Source: JBDNDK01 sp046719185
GTDB lineage: Bacteria > Armatimonadota > UBA5829
Direction: 5' to 3'
Assembly: GCA_046719185.1 (NCBI GenBank)
Contig: JBDNDK010000093.1
Location: forward strand, 1 to 9,325
DNA: 9,325 nt
Shown here in pieces: positions 6,632 through 9,325 of this stretch; the stretch's first letter is position 1; each line of letters begins with the position of its first letter. The notes beneath the pieces are model-generated. The model was not told the DNA's origin. It made no database searches and saw nothing but the letters and a program-made list of their open reading frames with translations. The translations under genes and the position numbers were made by a program.

Positions 6632-7644
6632 TGAGTTTGAATGCCGCTAAAAAAAATTATAGTCATATTGTCTCTAATTGGAATGTCTCAATTAGAAATG
6701 AGCTTGAAAAAGTTGAAAGTCTTCTTATCGATACTATTAATTCTGAGGTTGATATAGCTGCAAATCTATCAAAACACCTAATCAATGCAGGTGGCAAAAG
6801 ATTAAGACCTTCTCTAGTTATTCTTTCAGGATGTGCAACTGATAGTGATTGTGATAAAAATATACTAATAAAACTTGCAGCAAGTTCAGAACTTTTGCAT
6901 ATGGCATCACTTATTCATGATGATGTGATAGACAACTCTCAAGTAAGAAGGGGGGTTGACACTGCTAATGCATTATGGGGAAACAAGATAAGTGTTCTTG
7001 GTGGTGATTTCTTGCTTTCAAAAGCATGGAATTTATTGGCTGGTGAGCTTGATACAGAAATTATAAAACTTTTATCTCAAACTGCTGTTGCAATGACAGA
7101 AGCTGAAATATTGCAAGCAAAGTGTTTTGGAGATATGGCACTGTGGCAAGATAATTATTGGAAAATCATTATGGGTAAGACGGCAGGATTTTTTAAGGCT
7201 TGCTGTGAATGTGGAGCAATGGTAGCAAGAATTGATGCAGATATCTCAAATGCTTTTGCTGGATATGGTGAAAACCTTGGAATTGCTTTTCAGATAACAG
7301 ATGATTTGCTTGATTTCACTGGTTTGCCAGAAAAGACAGGCAAGTCTATAGGTGCAGATGTTTCCGATGGTAAATATACTCTTCCAATTTTGCTTGCTTG
7401 GAAAGCGTTGTCAGAAAATGGAAAAGAAGATTTTTCAAATTTGCTTGAGAATTCTAAAGATGATCCTCAAACAGCCTTAGAGGTAGTTAATATTATATCC
7501 AAGTCAAATGCTGTTAGTGATGCAAAAAAAATGGCTTATGATTATATAAATAAAGCATTAGAAAGTATTTCTATTATAGAGGATTCAATTTATAAACAAT
7601 CATTAATCTCACTTGCAGAAATGATTGTAAAAAGAGATAAATAG
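6631..7644 (+). CDS. Long-chain polyprenyl diphosphate synthase (heptaprenyl/octaprenyl type, quinone side chain)
   Basis: 337 residues, typical for trans-isoprenyl diphosphate synthases that extend an allylic diphosphate with isopentenyl units. Motifs in order: GGKRLRPSL (54-62), the first Asp-rich motif HDDVID (DDxxD 97-101), RRGVDTANALWGN (106-118), GKTAGFF (182-188) and the second motif DDLLD (224-228), then the GKSIGADVSDGKYTLP segment. Small residues A92 and S93 at -5 and -4 before DDxxD fit a long-chain product. Chain length is not readable precisely; HepT- or IspB-like is the best reading. The ATG shares its A with the menG stop (TAATG), so translation is probably coupled; a GGAG stands at 6615-6618. 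A separate HepS subunit and MenA are not in the window. Confidence 0.92.
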   Translation: MSLNAAKKNYSHIVSNWNVSIRNELEKVESLLIDTINSEVDIAANLSKHLINAGGKRLRPSLVILSGCATDSDCDKNILIKLAASSELLHMASLIHDDVIDNSQVRRGVDTANALWGNKISVLGGDFLLSKAWNLLAGELDTEIIKLLSQTAVAMTEAEILQAKCFGDMALWQDNYWKIIMGKTAGFFKACCECGAMVARIDADISNAFAGYGENLGIAFQITDDLLDFTGLPEKTGKSIGADVSDGKYTLPILLAWKALSENGKEDFSNLLENSKDDPQTALEVVNIISKSNAVSDAKKMAYDYINKALESISIIEDSIYKQSLISLAEMIVKRDK

Positions 7645-7660
7645 GTGATGTAATAATATT

Positions 7661-7701
7661 AAAAAAGAAGAGGTTAGAAGGTATTGATTCTAACCTCTTT
7701 T
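7661..7701. terminator. Bidirectional Rho-independent terminator after the menaquinone operon
   Basis: A 12-bp perfect stem (7668-7679 with 7688-7699, AAGAGGTTAGAA/TTCTAACCTCTT) with an 8-base loop is followed on the plus strand by TTTT at 7698-7701 and further T-rich DNA. On the minus strand it is followed by CTTTTTT (7661-7667). It can therefore end the menG operon and also any minus-strand transcript coming from the intergenic region. Confidence 0.85.
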
Positions 7702-7830
7702 ATTATTTAATTTTATTTAGCTAATTTAGCAGTAATGGCAACAACAATTATTGTTGCATTTCAAATCATAATTCAACTTATAGTTACAAAAATAAATATG
7801 ACTTTTATTTCTTACAGCCTATATTTTGCC

Positions 7831-7875
7831 TCCCAAAAGTACTTTGATATAAGCACTATGGATGCAGGTTTGGGA
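7831..7875. repeat. Nested hairpin in the intergenic region
   Basis: An outer pair TCCCAAA/TTTGGGA (7831-7837, 7869-7875) encloses an inner hairpin AGTACTT/AAGCACT (7838-7844, 7851-7857, one mismatch) with a 6-base loop and an unpaired ATGGATGCAGG on one side. No T-tract follows on either strand, so it is not a terminator. Function unknown; it is locally much richer in G and C than its surroundings. Confidence 0.4.
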
Positions 7876-7892
7876 TAATGATAATCAAAATT
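7874..7892. promoter_or_regulatory. Fur-box-like sequence
   Basis: GATAATGATAATCAAAATT matches the E. coli 19-base Fur consensus at 16 of 19 positions, including the first 14 in a row. The surroundings are very AT-rich, so a chance match is possible, and no gene starts within 100 bases. If genuine it would bind an iron-sensing Fur family repressor. Confidence 0.3.
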
Positions 7893-8000
7893 AAATATAT
7901 TTTATATAAATAATATAAATAGATATTATCTAAAAGCCAATATATAAAAGAGATACTTATAATTTTTATAAACACAATAAAATGTTTCAACATCTAATGA

Positions 8001-8029
8001 TTGACAGTTATGGAAGAAAAATATATAAT
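8001..8029 (+). promoter_or_regulatory. Perfect sigma70-type promoter
   Basis: TTGACA (8001-8006), a 17-base spacer and TATAAT (8024-8029): 12 of 12 consensus bases with ideal spacing, preceded by A/T-only DNA. The expected start is near 8036. It drives the structured RNA at 8036-8130 and, by read-through, possibly rpsU-yqeY-pgpH. Confidence 0.85.
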
Positions 8030-8035
8030 AAATTG

Positions 8036-8130
8036 ATAAAATAAGCATACGAACGGCTGACATTACTCGGAAAGGGTGATTCGGTTAAAATCCGATTTTA
8101 ATATGGCACAAGCCTGCCCTTCCGTTTTTT
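8036..8130 (+). ncRNA. Candidate structured small RNA or attenuator leader of rpsU (family not recognised)
   Basis: A block of about 95 bases, much richer in G and C than the DNA around it, runs from the predicted start of a consensus promoter to a hairpin with six T. CGGAAAGGG (8068-8076) pairs with CCCTTCCG (8117-8124) except for one bulged A, followed by T6 (8125-8130). A competing pairing exists: AACGG (8052-8056) with CCGTT (8122-8126). Inside, TCGG/CCGA (8081-8084, 8092-8095) closes the loop TTAAAAT, which resembles a tRNA T-loop, and GGC/GCC (8105-8107, 8112-8114) closes an ACAA loop. I compared it from memory with the common riboswitches, SRP RNA, 6S RNA, small ribozymes and tRNA and found no match. 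It is either a free sRNA or a cis-acting leader 69 bases before rpsU. Confidence 0.5.
8068..8130 (+). terminator. Terminator hairpin closing the rpsU leader / small RNA
   Basis: The stem CGGAA(A)GGG-CCCTTCCG is immediately followed by TTTTTT and a T-rich stretch to 8140. The 40-base apical part folds into the two small hairpins, so the stem closes a multibranch structure rather than a simple loop. It lies between the strong promoter at 8001 and the rpsU start. Confidence 0.6.
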
Positions 8131-8156
8131 GTTCTTTATTTAGTTATATATAAAAT
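8129..8156 (+). promoter_or_regulatory. Possible second promoter for rpsU downstream of the terminator
   Basis: TTGTTC (8129-8134) and TAAAAT (8151-8156) are separated by 16 bases. The match is weak and the DNA AT-rich. If used, rpsU would not depend on read-through of the upstream terminator. Confidence 0.22.
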
Positions 8157-8199
8157 TACAATATGTCTGCTGATAGATGTTAACGGAGGAGGGATTAAT

Positions 8200-8385
8200 T
8201 TGGCGCACGTTCAGGTAAAACCAAATGAAGACCTGGACAGCGCTCTGAAGCGGTTCAAGAAAGTGCTCCAGCAAACAGGCATTTTAAAAGAAGCTAGAGA
8301 ACATGAGCACTATGAAAAGCCTAGCGATAAAAGACGCAAAGCAGAGGCTGCCAGGCGCCGAAAAATGACTAAAGCAAAGAAATAA
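8200..8385 (+). CDS. rpsU: 30S ribosomal protein S21 (bS21)
   Basis: 61 residues, a normal bS21 length. The sequence keeps the family pattern: VQVKPNEDLDSALKRFKKVLQQ, then HYEKPSDKRRKAEAARRRK with a very basic tail. bS21 is a small subunit protein near the anti-SD end of 16S rRNA and helps initiation. The start codon is TTG 8200, supported by a strong GGAGGAGGG (8185-8193) six bases upstream; there is no in-frame ATG at the N-terminus. The N-terminal codons use more G and C than neighbouring genes. yqeY starts two bases after the stop, so the genes are co-transcribed. Confidence 0.95.
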   Translation: MAHVQVKPNEDLDSALKRFKKVLQQTGILKEAREHEHYEKPSDKRRKAEAARRRKMTKAKK

Positions 8386-8387
8386 CT

Positions 8388-8834
8388 ATGTCAATACTTG
8401 CTAAGCTTCAAGAAGATATGAAACAAGCTTTAAGAGCGAAAGATGGTGTAACATTATCTACCATCCGTCTAATTCTTTCATCGGTGAGCTATGCTCGGAT
8501 AGAAAAAGGTGATGAGCTCACCGATGACGAAGTCATTGCTGTCATCTCCAAAGCAGCAAAGCAGAGAAAAGAATCTATTGAGTCAGCTAAAAGTGGCAAT
8601 AGAATGGATATTGCTGAAAAAGAAAAGGCTGAGCTTGATGTCATCACAAAATATCTCCCTGAACAACTTTCTGAAAGTGATGTAGAGGCAATTGCCAAAG
8701 AAATTATTGCTGAAGTTGGAGCTTCTGATATGAAAGATAGAGGAAAGGTGATGGGACCACTGATGCAGAAAATAAAAGGCAAAGCAGATGGCAAAGTTGC
8801 ATCATCTGTAGTAGAAAAACTTCTAAAAGGGTAA
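8388..8834 (+). CDS. yqeY: GatB/YqeY domain-containing protein
   Basis: 148 residues, the full length of YqeY proteins, which resemble the C-terminal tRNA-binding part of GatB (amidotransferase subunit). Family features: an N-terminal DMKQALRAKDGVTLSTIRLILSSV helix pair (10-33), KGDELTDDEVIAVISKAAKQRKES (40-63), LDVITKYLPEQLSESDVEAI (83-102) and the C-terminal DRGKVMGPLMQKIKGKADGK signature (117-136). The molecular role is not settled; a link to tRNA or aminoacyl-tRNA handling is inferred from the GatB domain. It follows rpsU by two bases, a conserved pairing, and pgpH begins 14 bases after it. Confidence 0.94.
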   Translation: MSILAKLQEDMKQALRAKDGVTLSTIRLILSSVSYARIEKGDELTDDEVIAVISKAAKQRKESIESAKSGNRMDIAEKEKAELDVITKYLPEQLSESDVEAIAKEIIAEVGASDMKDRGKVMGPLMQKIKGKADGKVASSVVEKLLKG

Positions 8835-8848
8835 TAATACCCAATAAT

Positions 8849-9325
8849 ATGAAACCTCATTTGTCCCTACTGAGGCGGGGAACCAAGAAAACCCCTGATA
8901 AAAAAAGAAGGCAAGTAATTGATTATCAAAGACTAGCCTTGGCATGTGGTACTGTACTTATTCTTTCTATTTTATTATCAATTCACATGCTTCCAAGTAA
9001 AGTATCATTAAAACTTGGGGAAATCAGTGATAAGAGTATATATGCTCACAGAACACAAAGATATGTTGATACAGCAGAAACAGAATTAAAAAGAGCTCAG
9101 GCTGCATCAGTTGTAGGAAAAGTTTATGACTTTGTGCCAAATGCACAAGATCAGGCATTAGGTGCATTAGAGACAACATTTCATACTATTCAAAGTGTAA
9201 ATAAACAACATTCAAATTTACCAATAGATCAAAAAGTTATATTGGTAAGACAGCAGCTTGGCACTGTATTAGGTGCAAGAATCTCTGATTCTAGTATAAA
9301 ATTACTTTTCAGAATAACACCAGAA
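8849..9325 (+). CDS. pgpH: PgpH/YqfF-type 7TM-HD hydrolase, c-di-AMP phosphodiesterase family (5' part only)
   Basis: 159 codons are open to the right edge. The N-terminus is basic (HLSLLRRGTKKTPDKKRR), followed by one membrane helix (LALACGTVLILSILLSIHML, about 29-48) and the start of the extracellular 7TMR-HDED domain: SLKLGEISDKSIYAHRTQRYVDT and AASVVGKVYDFVP. This follows the YqfF/PgpH plan of one helix, the outer domain, seven helices and a cytoplasmic HD domain; the HD domain that would cleave c-di-AMP lies beyond the window, so activity is inferred. ATG 8849 has no clear SD, though AAGGG occurs 18 bases upstream at the end of yqeY. The rpsU-yqeY-pgpH order supports the call. Confidence 0.85.
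   Translation, partial: MKPHLSLLRRGTKKTPDKKRRQVIDYQRLALACGTVLILSILLSIHMLPSKVSLKLGEISDKSIYAHRTQRYVDTAETELKRAQAASVVGKVYDFVPNAQDQALGALETTFHTIQSVNKQHSNLPIDQKVILVRQQLGTVLGARISDSSIKLLFRITPE

Larger units (their letters stand above)
7702..8000. other. AT-rich intergenic region with no convincing gene
   Basis: About 300 bases before the rpsU promoter. No ORF here has a ribosome binding site and a plausible protein. What is visible: a 20-bp near-palindrome (7738-7757, GCAACAA/TTGTTGC arms, one inner mismatch), a nested hairpin (7831-7875), a Fur-box-like sequence (7874-7892), and then about 110 bases made almost only of A and T, which could act as an UP-element-like stretch for the promoter at 8001. 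Confidence 0.6.

Noticed and set aside
7725..7780. Minus-strand mini-frame ending in a Cys-rich peptide (KCNNNCCCHYC)
   Set aside because: Only a TTG start without SD; the Cys codons come from the GCAACAA/TTGTTGC palindrome, so chance is the simplest explanation.
7798..7878. 26-codon plus-strand frame starting ATG ACT TTT in the intergenic region
   Set aside because: No SD, no homologue recalled, and it runs across the nested hairpin.
8046..8115. tRNA gene suggested by the T-loop-like hairpin
   Set aside because: No acceptor stem, D-arm or anticodon arm can be built around it.
8036..8130. Known riboswitch (cobalamin, ydaO/c-di-AMP, c-di-GMP, fluoride, FMN and others) or SRP/6S RNA
   Set aside because: Conserved core sequences of these families, as far as I recall them, are absent; only the T-loop-like hairpin recalls cobalamin L4.
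8489..8860. 123-codon minus-strand frame over yqeY
   Set aside because: Serine-rich shadow of yqeY codons with no SD and no family resemblance.
1..9325. CRISPR array, insertion sequence, prophage or tandem repeats
   Set aside because: No regularly spaced repeats, transposase, integrase or target-site duplications are visible; the HK97-fold shell is explained by encapsulin with its ferritin cargo, not a phage capsid operon.

Overview
This is a low-GC bacterial chromosome fragment that looks like ordinary housekeeping and accessory DNA, with no sign of phage, transposon, plasmid or CRISPR. It carries bacterial ribosomal protein S21 beside YqeY and a PgpH/YqfF-type protein, an order familiar from Firmicutes and related Terrabacteria. 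A menaquinone-type methyltransferase plus long-chain polyprenyl synthase suggests a quinone-using lineage. The YetA-like protein and the PAGG/GH-type prepilin are reminiscent of Armatimonadota or Lentisphaerota, but I cannot place the organism firmly. Non-ATG starts are common: TTG for the aminotransferase and rpsU, GTG for menG.

Layout. 1-685 (minus) is the 5' part of a class III aminotransferase resembling putrescine aminotransferases. It is separated by a strong terminator from 772-2949 (minus), a PcRGLX/YetA-like protein of the rhamnogalacturonan-lyase-type family. A divergent region of about 240 bp with two inverted repeats leads into a compact plus-strand encapsulin operon: 3189-3560 is an encapsulated ferritin cargo ending in the loading peptide TVGSLK, 3590-4399 is the family 1 encapsulin shell, and a strong terminator follows. 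Then come two minus-strand genes, a type IV prepilin (4462-4812) and a TauE/SafE membrane transporter (4970-5746). A divergent promoter region opens the plus-strand pair menG (5879-6631) and long-chain polyprenyl diphosphate synthase (6631-7644), which overlap by one base and end at a bidirectional terminator. A 555-bp AT-rich intergenic region follows, holding a Fur-box-like sequence, a nested hairpin, a perfect sigma70-type promoter and a compact structured RNA candidate ending in a U-tract. Last are rpsU (8200-8385), yqeY (8388-8834) and the truncated 5' end of pgpH (8849-9325).

How the genes work together. The ferritin and encapsulin together should form an iron-oxidising and iron-storing nanocompartment. 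MenG and the prenyl synthase supply the last methylation and the side chain of a menaquinone. rpsU, yqeY and pgpH form a translation/c-di-AMP cluster. The least explained piece is the promoter-hairpin-U-tract unit at 8001-8130, which is either a small RNA or an attenuator leader for rpsU.
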